Of a DNA stretch of 34,689 nucleotides, positions 8,564 through 16,300 are shown in pieces. The DNA is from Gammaproteobacteria bacterium (GTDB lineage: Bacteria; Pseudomonadota; Gammaproteobacteria; Pseudomonadales; Porticoccaceae). Position numbers and translations under genes: made by a program. The notes beneath the pieces are model-generated. The model saw nothing but the letters and a program-made list of their open reading frames with translations, was not told the DNA's origin and made no database searches. The DNA lies in NCBI GenBank assembly GCA_003235325.1, contig QJWQ01000178.1:1-34689 (forward strand), written 5' to 3'. Numbering within the stretch: position 1 is the first letter of the stretch; each line of letters starts with the position of its first letter.

Positions 8564-8730
8564 TAACCCGGCAAGCTTAAATGCTGGGTTGATGCGGCAC
8601 ATGGAGGTGCCGCCATTGGCCGCAGGCCAATGCAAGCCATAGAAATACCAGGTAATTCGCAAATTACCGCCAGTATTTCTGGGGCGCGCAACAAGACCGA
8701 TAAGGAAATCGGTTTTGTTGCATGGTTAAT
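8562..8730 (+). repeat. Structured 169-bp interspersed repeat, copy C
   Basis: Tandem to copy B and in the same orientation. The blocks around ACATGGAGGTGCCGCCATT and GCCAGTATTT are conserved. The inner hairpin changed from GGAACT/AGTTCC to GGTAATT/AATTACC, its lower stem to AAATAC/GTATTT with new flanks, and the last hairpin to CAACAAGACCGAT/ATCGGTTTTGTTG with an AAGGAA loop. These are compensatory changes. The right end (TTGCATGGTTAAT, then AGC) supplies the stop codon of the ybbP-like gene. Confidence 0.85.
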
Positions 8731-11218
8731 AGCTCAACAACCGCATCGGCGAGACCCGCACCACGCGCCGGGTGCCGGCGTAGCCCGCCAGACCGATTAC
8801 GGCGGACGCCGCCAGCGGCGTCAGTGTCAGCAACAGCAGATTGACTTCGAAATCCAGTTCAAACACGCGACTGTACAGGTACCAGCGCAGCAGCTCGCAG
8901 CCGGTCACCGCCAGCAATCCGGCCGCCAGTCCCAGCAGGCCGAATTCTGCCAGACAGGCCCGGCGCAGGTAGCTGCGGCTGGCGCCGACGGCGCGCATCA
9001 GGGCGCCTTCCTGCAGGCGCTCGTCGGCGGTGGTCATGATCACTGCAAACAGTACCGCGAAGCCGCCGAGCAGGACAAATACCAGCATCAGTTCCACCGC
9101 CAGGCTGACCTGGCTCAGGATCAGTTGCAGCCGCTCCAGGAAGGCGTCGATCTCGATAATGGTCACCGAGGGAAAGTGGTCGAGCAGCGTCAGCACCAGG
9201 TTTCTCTGGGACGCCTCCAGGCGAAAACTGGTGAGGTAGGTCACCGGCAGTCCCGCCAATTTTGACTCGGGAAAGATGATGTAGAAGTTGGGGGTGAAGG
9301 ACTCCCAGACCAGGGAGCGCAGGCTGGTGACCGTGGCATCGAACTGGTAGCCGCCGGCGTCAAATCCGAGCCGGTCGCCGATGCCGATACCGAGCTTGCC
9401 GGCGTAATCCGCCTCCACCGAAATACCGTCGTCCACCGGTGGCCACTGGCCCTCGACGATGCTGTTCTTGTAGGGCAGGGTATCGGTCCAGGTCAGGTTC
9501 AGTTCCCGGTTGGTGTCCAGGTCGTCCCGCACCGGCACCGGATCGCCGTTGATACTCACCAGCCGGCCGCGGACGATGGGGTAAATCGGTTGTTCCACGG
9601 CGGCGTCCTTCAGCGCCTGGCTGAAGGCCTCGATCTCGAAGGGCATGATGTTGAAGGCAAAGTGATTCGGTACGTTGTCCGGCAACTGCAGTTGCCAATC
9701 CGCCAGCAGATCGGTGCGCAACTGGCCGATCAGCAGCATCACCCACAGGCTCAGGGCAAAGGCCAGAATCTGGCTGGTGCTGGTGGCGCCGTGGTTGGCC
9801 AGGTTGCGCAGGCTGCGACCGAGCAGGGTGCGTTGCGGCAGTACCGCCCGGCGCAATCGCCTGAGTCCGATAAATACCAGGCCGCCGACTGCCAGCACCG
9901 CCACCAGGCTGGCCAGCAGTACCAGGATCACGCGACCCACATCCTCGAACAACAGCAGGATAATGGTGGCCAGCATGGCCGCGGCGAGGCCGTAAACCAG
10001 CCAGCCGGACAGGGGCATGGGCACCAGGTCCCGGCGGAAAATGCGCAGCGGTGAGATACGGGCCAGTCGCAACAGCGGTGGCAGGGCGAAACCGGTTGAC
10101 AGCAGGGCGCCGGTGGCCGCCGCCGTGAGCAGGGGTTGCAGACCGGCTCGGGGCAGGCCGGTGGGCAACAGGGGCGCAATGGTGCTGATCAGGATGTCGT
10201 GGCAGACCCAGCCGACGGCGCAGCCGAGCAGCACGGCGGCGCTGGTCAGCAGCAACAACTGATACAGGTAGATTTGCCGGATCTGTTTGTGCAGGGCGCC
10301 GAGGCAACGCAGGGTGGCGCTGACATCGAAGTGGCGCTCACTGTAGCGCCGGGCCGCCAGGGCGATGGCAATGGCGGCCAGGACGATGGCCAGCAGGGCA
10401 GTCAGCTTGATGAACTGGATCGCCCGCAACAGCGCCTCGCCGGCACTGGTCTCGGTGCCCATGGGGTCAACCAGTCGATGGCCGGTGGTCATCAGCGGCT
10501 CCAGCCTGGCTTTCAGCTCGGCAATGGCTGCGTCCGAATCGTTGCCGGCCGGGGCGTCGCCGGCACTCGAGGGCTTTCGGGCAAACAGGATCTTGTAGCG
10601 CACCCGGCTGCCGGGACCCAGTACCTCGGCGGCGTCCAGGTCGGCGGCGTTGATCATGACCCGGGGCGCGAACTGGAACAGCACGTTGCCCTGGTCCGGT
10701 TCGTAGGTGAGCACCCCGGCGATGCGCAGGTGGGTCGCCCCCAGTGCAACCTGGTCGCCGACGCGAGCGCCGAGCCGGTTCAGCACCCGGGCGTCGACCC
10801 AGGCACTGCCGGGCTCCGGTGGCCGGGTGACGACGGCGGCCTCGGCTCCCGGCGACGGCGCCACCCGCAGGTGGCCCACCAGCGGGTAATGGTCGGAGAC
10901 CGCCTTGATACCGCTGAGCAGCAGGTTGTCGTCAAAGAGCAGAACCGAGCCGAATTCCCAGGTTCGGGCCGTCGCCAGGCCCAGTTCCTCGCCCATGGCC
11001 AGCCAGGCGGCATCCGGCTGCCGGGAACTCCTGATGACGAGATCGCCGCCGGCCAGTTCCGAGGCTTCCCGGGTCATGGCCCGGCCGAGCCGGTCGGTTA
11101 CCAGGCCGATGCTGGCGACGGCGGCGACGGCGATCACCAGGGCCAGCGCCAGGGTGCGCAATTCCCCGGAGCGCCAGTCCCGGCGCAACAGTTGCCGGGC
11201 CAGTCGAAACGGTTGCAT
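8726..11218 (-). CDS. ybbP: YbbP-type ABC transporter permease (FtsX-like, large)
   Basis: The protein has 830 residues. An N-terminal membrane helix (about 20-40) is followed by a large extracytoplasmic MacB/FtsX-like domain. Three helices near 265-380 precede a further helical pair, a second large periplasmic domain, and a final FtsX block (about 705-825). This twofold architecture and length match YbbP, which in Enterobacteria is encoded beside YbbA and TesA. Its start overlaps the ybbA stop by one base (TGATG), showing translational coupling. YbbAP is thought to act on envelope lipids or hydrophobic compounds; the substrate is not evident. The TAA stop lies inside the inverted-repeat end of repeat copy C, right after MRLLSY. 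Confidence 0.88.
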   Translation of the reverse strand: MQPFRLARQLLRRDWRSGELRTLALALVIAVAAVASIGLVTDRLGRAMTREASELAGGDLVIRSSRQPDAAWLAMGEELGLATARTWEFGSVLLFDDNLLLSGIKAVSDHYPLVGHLRVAPSPGAEAAVVTRPPEPGSAWVDARVLNRLGARVGDQVALGATHLRIAGVLTYEPDQGNVLFQFAPRVMINAADLDAAEVLGPGSRVRYKILFARKPSSAGDAPAGNDSDAAIAELKARLEPLMTTGHRLVDPMGTETSAGEALLRAIQFIKLTALLAIVLAAIAIALAARRYSERHFDVSATLRCLGALHKQIRQIYLYQLLLLTSAAVLLGCAVGWVCHDILISTIAPLLPTGLPRAGLQPLLTAAATGALLSTGFALPPLLRLARISPLRIFRRDLVPMPLSGWLVYGLAAAMLATIILLLFEDVGRVILVLLASLVAVLAVGGLVFIGLRRLRRAVLPQRTLLGRSLRNLANHGATSTSQILAFALSLWVMLLIGQLRTDLLADWQLQLPDNVPNHFAFNIMPFEIEAFSQALKDAAVEQPIYPIVRGRLVSINGDPVPVRDDLDTNRELNLTWTDTLPYKNSIVEGQWPPVDDGISVEADYAGKLGIGIGDRLGFDAGGYQFDATVTSLRSLVWESFTPNFYIIFPESKLAGLPVTYLTSFRLEASQRNLVLTLLDHFPSVTIIEIDAFLERLQLILSQVSLAVELMLVFVLLGGFAVLFAVIMTTADERLQEGALMRAVGASRSYLRRACLAEFGLLGLAAGLLAVTGCELLRWYLYSRVFELDFEVNLLLLTLTPLAASAVIGLAGYAGTRRVVRVSPMRLLSY

Positions 11219-11907
11219 CAGCGGTTCTCCACCAGTCTGCCGCTATCCAGTTGCAGGCGCCGGTGGCAGCGACTGGCCAGGTTGTCGTCGTGGGTCACCA
11301 GGATCAGTGTCGTCTGCCGCTCCCGGTTGAGGTCAAACAGCAGGTCGATAATGCGCTGGCCGGTGACGGCGTCCAGGTTGCCGGTGGGTTCATCGGCAAA
11401 GAGGATTTCCGGGCTGGCGACAAAGGCCCGGGCGATGGCCACCCGCTGCTGTTCGCCGCCGGAGAGCTGGTTGGGGTAGTGATGGCCGCGATTTTCCAGG
11501 CCGACCCGGCGCAGCAGGTCTTCCGCCTCTGGCCGGGCGTCGCCCCTGCCCAGCACCTCCAGGGGCAGCATCACATTTTCCAGGGCAGTCAGCCCCGGCA
11601 ACAGCTGGAACGACTGAAAGACAAAGCCCACGTGGCGACCGCGCACCCGGGCCCGGCCGTCTTCGTCCAGCTTTTCCAGGGCCTCGCCGCAGAGTTCGAC
11701 GCCGCCCTCGGTGGCCACATCCATGCCCGCCAGCAGGCTGAGCAGGGTCGACTTGCCGGAACCGGAGACGCCGACGATGGCGATGCTGTCGCCCCGGTCC
11801 AACTGGAAACTGATGCCCTGGAGGATAGTCAAACTGCCGTCGGTGGTGGCCACCTGCTTGCCCAGATCGTTGACCCTGAGAATGGTTTGCTTCAGGCTGG
11901 CGTTCAT
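11218..11907 (-). CDS. ybbA: YbbA-type ABC transporter ATP-binding protein
   Basis: The protein has 229 residues of LolD/MacB-class ATPase. Walker A is GVSGSGKS (46-53), the signature LSGGEQQR (148-155), Walker B ILFADEP (168-174), the D-loop GNLD and the switch His206. All catalytic residues are present, so it should power the YbbP permease. The start codon at 11905-11907 has AGGA about 8 bases upstream. It overlaps the tesA start codon on the other strand (CATG), so any promoter for either gene must lie within the other's coding region. Confidence 0.92.
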   Translation of the reverse strand: MNASLKQTILRVNDLGKQVATTDGSLTILQGISFQLDRGDSIAIVGVSGSGKSTLLSLLAGMDVATEGGVELCGEALEKLDEDGRARVRGRHVGFVFQSFQLLPGLTALENVMLPLEVLGRGDARPEAEDLLRRVGLENRGHHYPNQLSGGEQQRVAIARAFVASPEILFADEPTGNLDAVTGQRIIDLLFDLNRERQTTLILVTHDDNLASRCHRRLQLDSGRLVENR

Positions 11908-12655
11908 GAAAATAATCCTGGTTATGGTCCTTTCGGCGTTATTGTCCGGCCCCGCGTTCGGCGAGGTGATCCTGGTGGTGGGGGACAGCCTCAGCGCCGC
12001 CTATAATATTCCCCGGCAATCCGGCTGGGTCAACCTGCTGCAGCAGCGGCTCGCCGCCGGGTCCGGCGACCGCTTTCGGGTGGTCAATGCCAGCATCAGC
12101 GGCGACACCACAGCGGGGGGCGTGGCCCGGCTGCCGGCCCTGCTGGACCAGTACCGGCCGGATATCCTGGTGCTGGAACTGGGGGCCAACGACGGCCTGC
12201 GGGGCCTGCCGCTGGCTATCCTGCGGCGCAATCTGCAAACCATGATCGACGCCGGCACGGCCGGCGGCGCCAAAGTCGTGCTGGTCAATGTGCAGTTGCC
12301 GCCCAGTTATGGCAAGTTCTTCAATGAAAAGTTTCAGGCGGTATTCAGCGACCTGCAGCAGCGCAACGGCCTGCCCATGGTTATCTTCGGCTTTGCCCAG
12401 CTCAACGATATCGAGCTGATCCAGGAGGACGGCCTGCACCCCACCGAGGCGGCACAGCCGATGATTGTCGATCTGGTGCTGCCGGTACTGGCAAAGCTGT
12501 TGGCGGATCAACGCGGCACAGGATTGGCCGCCGATCCTGAAAAAACGAATTCTGCAAAATCCAAAGCAGTCGGGACCGAACCGGACAGCGCCCTGTCTGC
12601 TGACGCCGAAACTCACACCGAAACCGACGCCGACAACGAAAGTGCCGGCCGGTAA
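11906..12655 (+). CDS. tesA: TesA-type multifunctional acyl-CoA thioesterase/lysophospholipase
   Basis: The protein has 249 residues. A signal peptide (about 1-19, ending GPAFG) is followed by an SGNH-hydrolase domain with all blocks: nucleophile Ser28 in VGDSLS, Gly66 in ISGDT, Asn95 in GANDG, and Asp175/His178 in DGLHPT. It should be a periplasmic esterase/thioesterase. The chosen ATG (11906) gives a proper signal peptide; upstream in-frame sequence is antisense to ybbA. After about residue 202 there is an extra tail of some 47 residues rich in Asp, Glu, Thr and Ser, absent from the E. coli enzyme. Divergent linkage to ybbA/ybbP is conserved in many gammaproteobacteria. Confidence 0.92.
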   Translation: MKIILVMVLSALLSGPAFGEVILVVGDSLSAAYNIPRQSGWVNLLQQRLAAGSGDRFRVVNASISGDTTAGGVARLPALLDQYRPDILVLELGANDGLRGLPLAILRRNLQTMIDAGTAGGAKVVLVNVQLPPSYGKFFNEKFQAVFSDLQQRNGLPMVIFGFAQLNDIELIQEDGLHPTEAAQPMIVDLVLPVLAKLLADQRGTGLAADPEKTNSAKSKAVGTEPDSALSADAETHTETDADNESAGR

Positions 12656-12679
12656 TACCGGCTCGCCGGTGCAACGCCA

Positions 12680-13192
12680 TCAGCAGGCGGTGCCGGGCGG
12701 GGCGTCCAGGGCCAGTTCCGCCAGGGGCTGCTCCTGGAATTCCGCCAACACCTCCACCACCAGTTCATGGTCCACCCGCTGGGGCAGCCCGGATACCGTG
12801 ATCGTGCCGACGCAACCGGTGCCCCGGAGCAGAATCGGAAAACAGCCGCCGTGGCCGGCGTAGTTGTGGGCCTCTGGCCCCAGCTTGTCGTCGATGGTTC
12901 GCTGCTGTTTCTGCAATTGCAGACCAAAGGCGTAGGAACTGCGGTGAAAGCGCAGCACGGTGTTGCGCTTGCGGCGAACCCAGTCGAGATTGTCCGGCGT
13001 GGTGCCCGGCATGGCCGCAAAAAACAGGGGTTGGCCGGTCAACTGGATATCGATCACCACGGCCAGTCCTCTTGCCACGGCCAGTTCCCGAAGCCGCGAG
13101 CCGAGCCGCCAGGCGGTGTCGGCGTTAAAGCCCGTAAACTGGAGCCGGGCTTCCTGCCGGGCGATCTGTTCGAGGTCTCGGTCAAGGGTCAT
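12680..13192 (-). CDS. UPF0303 family protein (HbpS/GlcG-like fold)
   Basis: The protein has 170 residues. It matches the UPF0303/YBR137W type: LxxxxFNADTAWRLGSRLRELA near the start, the DNLDWVRRKRNTVLRFHRSS block in the middle (about 85-105), YAGHGGCFPI (about 116-125), and GTITVSGLPQRVDHELV (about 130-147). The fold is related to heme-degrading-domain proteins, but the function of UPF0303 is not established. A GGAG lies about 10 bases before the ATG. It converges on tesA with only 24 bp between the stops, which contain a short ACCGGC-TC-GCCGGT dyad. Confidence 0.85.
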   Translation of the reverse strand: MTLDRDLEQIARQEARLQFTGFNADTAWRLGSRLRELAVARGLAVVIDIQLTGQPLFFAAMPGTTPDNLDWVRRKRNTVLRFHRSSYAFGLQLQKQQRTIDDKLGPEAHNYAGHGGCFPILLRGTGCVGTITVSGLPQRVDHELVVEVLAEFQEQPLAELALDAPPGTAC

Positions 13193-13331
13193 GGAACATT
13201 TTCTCCAATATAGTCTCCAGGATTGTCTACACGATTATCCGATGCCTAAAGTGCAAATTCAAAAGGCATGCTTTGTGGTTGCACTGTCGTATAGCCGTAG
13301 TTACTTCATGAATCTTTGACCGGGTCAGGAG

Positions 13332-13351
13332 CGGGGGGCGTGTGCTCCCCG
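13332..13351 (-). terminator. Candidate hairpin downstream of the PepSY operon
   Basis: GGGGGGC (13333-13339) pairs with GCTCCCC (13344-13350) with one G-T pair, extended by C13332-G13351, around a GTGT loop. It lies about 62 bases past the PepSY stop. The rest of the 221-bp gap (13193-13413) shows no gene. No T-run follows on the minus strand, so termination here is only a possibility. Confidence 0.3.
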
Positions 13352-13413
13352 TCACTTGTCTCATCTTATTCTGTGAAACGATTTGCCGAACTGTACTATT
13401 TAGACAAATCCAA

Positions 13414-14214
13414 TCACTGCTGCTTGTCTCGCAGCAATTTTCTGATCGCCTTCTGGCGGTGTGGTTTCATCTCGCCAACCGGCCTGCCACCCAGCCACCA
13501 CAGGCACAGGCCGCTGATGGCGATCAGGATCAGACCGATCGCCAGGAGATCCATCAGCCAGGGTCCCAGGCCGAACAGCCGGCCGCTGTGCAGATCCAGC
13601 AGAAACCGTTCCCAGTCCAGGGCGCCAGTGTCGCCGTGGTCCGCCAGTTTCTTTGCCAGTGCCGGTGGCGGCGCTCGCAGGTCAGCAGGCTTGAAGGCTG
13701 AGGGTGCCAGGGGCGGCCAGGCAGGGGTAACAAGATCGATACCGTAAAGCTGGCCGGTGCTTTCCAGGCAGGGCCGGCCATCGCAGAAACCCAGTTTCGT
13801 GACCGGTGCCGGCAGGCCGTAGACCGCCCCCAGCCGCTCGATCAACTGGCCGTCGGCTGTCAGTTGCAGCAATTCATCGCCGCAGGCGGCCAGGAGGCTG
13901 CCGTCATCAAGGCCCATGGCTCCGGCAAAGCTGCCGGTGCAATAGGCCACGTTCCGGTCATCCAGGAACAGCCGGTCGCCGCCCACCTGGCTCAGCCAGT
14001 GGTCGGCCACCGCCGCACTCTGTATTTTCGGGGACTCGATGCCGTACCAGGCCAGCACCAGGCCGGAGCGAACCGGCTTGCCGGCAAGGTGCCAGCCATC
14101 GGCATGGTTGATCAGGATGCCGGTAATGGCCACCAGCAGCACCAGCAGGGCCAGGACGATGCCGAATCGCCGGTGCCAGGCTCGCAACAACAGGCGCAGG
14201 TGATGTCGGGTCAC
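13414..14214 (-). CDS. PepSY-associated transmembrane protein
   Basis: The protein has 266 residues and starts at GTG 14214, overlapping the stop of the upstream FMN-binding gene by 4 bases (GTGA). Membrane helix 1 (about 17-36) follows a basic LLRAWHRRFG segment. A periplasmic domain (about 40-205) contains four Cys (92, 111, 144, 149). Helix 2 (about 219-241) follows DLHSGRLFG, the usual end of PepSY_TM proteins, where the His residues are candidate heme ligands. Related proteins pass electrons across the inner membrane in ferric-siderophore or flavin reductase systems. As last gene of the Fur-boxed operon it probably feeds electrons to the FMN-binding protein; this is inference. Confidence 0.8.
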   Translation of the reverse strand: MTRHHLRLLLRAWHRRFGIVLALLVLLVAITGILINHADGWHLAGKPVRSGLVLAWYGIESPKIQSAAVADHWLSQVGGDRLFLDDRNVAYCTGSFAGAMGLDDGSLLAACGDELLQLTADGQLIERLGAVYGLPAPVTKLGFCDGRPCLESTGQLYGIDLVTPAWPPLAPSAFKPADLRAPPPALAKKLADHGDTGALDWERFLLDLHSGRLFGLGPWLMDLLAIGLILIAISGLCLWWLGGRPVGEMKPHRQKAIRKLLRDKQQ

Positions 14215-15002
14215 TGCGGGGCTCGTTTGCCGGGAGCGGGGAGATTTTTACCGAGGGGCGGGGAGTCGGCTTCGCCGGGCCCGTCCCCGACGGTTTCGTT
14301 ATCGGTCTTCTCGCTGATATCGGTATTGTCGACACTCGCGGTTTTACTGGTCTTTTGCAAGGAATGCTGTTGCAGGAAGTGCTGGCGCTGAAAAGCCTGA
14401 TGCTCGAAAAGATGCCGGTGGAACAGCAGCGCCAGTGTGGCTATTTTACGGGCGGCGCGCACCGACAGGGTGGCGCCGGTAATGCCGTCGATGTTGCCAT
14501 CCAGTTCGAGCCGGTCACTATCTTCCGCCAGTCCCCGTTGTTTAAATTGTCCGGTGAAGAATGGGTAGGTGATTTCGCCACCCCGGCTCTCCCGGTATTC
14601 CAGCACCACCAGGTTTTCGATGCGGCCGTCATTCACCACCACGCCCATTGTGATGGGCATTTCCTTGCCGACCTCATCCAGGATCCAGGCGCTTTTATCA
14701 CCCTGCCGCCAGTAGCGCACCCGCAGCGGGGCAAAGCGGTGGCCGAGCACGTCCTCCGCCTGCTGTCGCAACCCGGAAGTCAGCCACAGGGTGTCGGGCG
14801 GACCGGGTTCCGTTGCCAGGTAGGTGTCGAGAAAGGCCTCAACGGTGTAGAACTTGCCCTGGCGGGCCGACGCCGGGGTACAGGTCAGTGCCAGCAGTAC
14901 CAGCACCAGACAGGACAATCCCGGGGCCGCAAGCGGTCCCGGGGCTTGTCGTGGCGCCGGGGCGGTGGCGCCTGCAGAACGGCAGTGTCGGAAAAGCGTC
15001 AC
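14211..15002 (-). CDS. Periplasmic FMN-binding domain protein with covalent flavinylation motif
   Basis: The protein has 263 residues, starting at GTG 15002. A basic N-region and hydrophobic stretch (about 29-47, ending TPASA) form a signal peptide. An FMN_bind domain follows (about 75-190), ending in D172-G-I-T-G-A-T178-L-S, the motif in which ApbE attaches FMN to the Thr by a phosphoester bond. The tail beyond about 195 is Gln/His-rich and then acidic, with no known domain. It is translationally coupled to the PepSY gene and follows the porin by 21 bp. No apbE is in the window. Role inferred: extracytoplasmic electron carrier, for example for ferric iron reduction. Confidence 0.85.
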   Translation of the reverse strand: MTLFRHCRSAGATAPAPRQAPGPLAAPGLSCLVLVLLALTCTPASARQGKFYTVEAFLDTYLATEPGPPDTLWLTSGLRQQAEDVLGHRFAPLRVRYWRQGDKSAWILDEVGKEMPITMGVVVNDGRIENLVVLEYRESRGGEITYPFFTGQFKQRGLAEDSDRLELDGNIDGITGATLSVRAARKIATLALLFHRHLFEHQAFQRQHFLQQHSLQKTSKTASVDNTDISEKTDNETVGDGPGEADSPPLGKNLPAPGKRAPQ

Positions 15003-15023
15003 AATGGTGGCAAGGGCCTCATC

Positions 15024-16250
15024 TCAGAACGACCAGCCCACGCCCAGGTTGACGCTGTCATTGTCCGGGCCGGTCTTGTTGGTGTTGTTGCTGTAGTCCG
15101 CCTTGAATACCACCTGCGGGTTGAGCCAGTAGTTGAGGCCGTAATCCCAGATTTCGCTATCCTCGCTGGAACCGATGCCGGCGCTGTTATTGAGCTCGCT
15201 GTAGCGCACGAACAGCCCAAGGTTGTCCAACAGCCGGTAGGCCGGTTCAATGTACCAGCCTTCCTGCCGGTCGCGGCCGACGGCCTCGAAACCATCGCCG
15301 TCGATATCCCAGTCCGCCCAGAGGGCGCGCAGGGCAAAAGGCCCGCTATTGTAGATGGCGTGGGCCTCCAGCAACAGGGCGTCGCTGCTGTCGGCGGCCA
15401 GTCCCTGGGTGACATCGCTCTGGTATTGCAGGGTTGTCGCCAGTTCCAGGCCGGCGATGGCGGTGTACTTCAGGCGAAACGTGTAGGCCAGGTCCTCGGC
15501 GGTGGCCTTGGCGGACTTCTGCCGACCCTCGCGCACCTCGTCGCCCTGTTCCAGCTTCAGGCCGCTGTGGATGGCGGCGTTGTAGCTGAGGCCGGGGGCC
15601 AGTTCCCCCTGGAACATCAGGCCGGTTTCCCACCAGGTGGCGGGAATAATGTCGTGTTCAACGCTGTTGCGCTCGACGCCGTAATAGCTGTCCGGCTCGT
15701 GGGTCTCGTTGAGAATGCCGACCGGTAGCAGGAACTGGCCGGCCACCAGGGCATGCTGTTCGGCGAATTGCCAGCGGACAAAGGCCTGCTCCAGTTCCAC
15801 TTCTCCCGGGGCGTCCTCGTCGGCCTCGACAAAGCCGTGTTCCAGTTCGAGTTCGGAAAAGACACTCAGGGTGTCGCTGAACTGGTGGCCGATGGCGACC
15901 ACGAAACGATGGGCGTCGATCTGGTCGTCACTGTCGCTGTCTCTGAAGTGGTTATAGTGGTGCTCGCCGTAACTGCCGATACGGGTTGTCCCGGCTCCCG
16001 CGCCGGCGTGGTCAGTCGCGGCGCCGTATTGAGACAGGTTGTCGACGGCGTCGGCGGTGGCCACTACCCTGATCTCGGTTTCCTGGATGCGGGACTCGTT
16101 CTTTTCTGCCGCGGCTTTCAGCCGGGTTATCTCCGCCTGCTGTTGCTGAATGATCTGCCACATTTCCGCCATGGTCGGCGTCTCCTCGGCGAAGGCACAG
16201 GTGGAGGCAGCCAGAGAAGCCAGGCAACTGGCCAGCAGTGTTTTGTTCAT
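15024..16250 (-). CDS. Outer-membrane porin with N-terminal coiled coil, first gene of the Fur-boxed operon
   Basis: The protein has 408 residues. A signal peptide (about 1-21, ending TCAFA) precedes a short coiled coil (about 25-60; MWQIIQQQQAEITRLKAAAE, trimeric-porin style). About 16 alternating amphipathic strands follow, ending in WSF with C-terminal aromatic Phe, the outer-membrane insertion signal. It resembles phosphate-selective OprO/P-like porins in layout, but substrate residues cannot be assigned. AGGA precedes the ATG. The Fur box about 60-77 bp upstream and the downstream flavin and PepSY genes suggest a passage for an iron-containing compound. Confidence 0.85.
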   Translation of the reverse strand: MNKTLLASCLASLAASTCAFAEETPTMAEMWQIIQQQQAEITRLKAAAEKNESRIQETEIRVVATADAVDNLSQYGAATDHAGAGAGTTRIGSYGEHHYNHFRDSDSDDQIDAHRFVVAIGHQFSDTLSVFSELELEHGFVEADEDAPGEVELEQAFVRWQFAEQHALVAGQFLLPVGILNETHEPDSYYGVERNSVEHDIIPATWWETGLMFQGELAPGLSYNAAIHSGLKLEQGDEVREGRQKSAKATAEDLAYTFRLKYTAIAGLELATTLQYQSDVTQGLAADSSDALLLEAHAIYNSGPFALRALWADWDIDGDGFEAVGRDRQEGWYIEPAYRLLDNLGLFVRYSELNNSAGIGSSEDSEIWDYGLNYWLNPQVVFKADYSNNTNKTGPDNDSVNLGVGWSF

Positions 16251-16300
16251 GGGATGTCCTTAATACGATAATGAATGGGAAGGGCAAGCGCTTGTTGCAA

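Noticed and set aside
6814..8730. Repeats as integron attC sites with HxlR/DsrE as a cassette
   Set aside because: The ends read ..GGTTAATA rather than the GTTRRRY core, each copy folds into five or more separate hairpins instead of one long attC stem, and two copies abut without a gene between. No integrase is present.
6814..8730. Repeats as a CRISPR array or retron msr-msd
   Set aside because: Only three long copies with no spacers, and no cas or reverse-transcriptase gene nearby.
13241..13319. 25-codon ORF (starts MPKVQIQKACF) in the gap after the PepSY operon
   Set aside because: No ribosome-binding site and no supporting context; too short to support from sequence alone.
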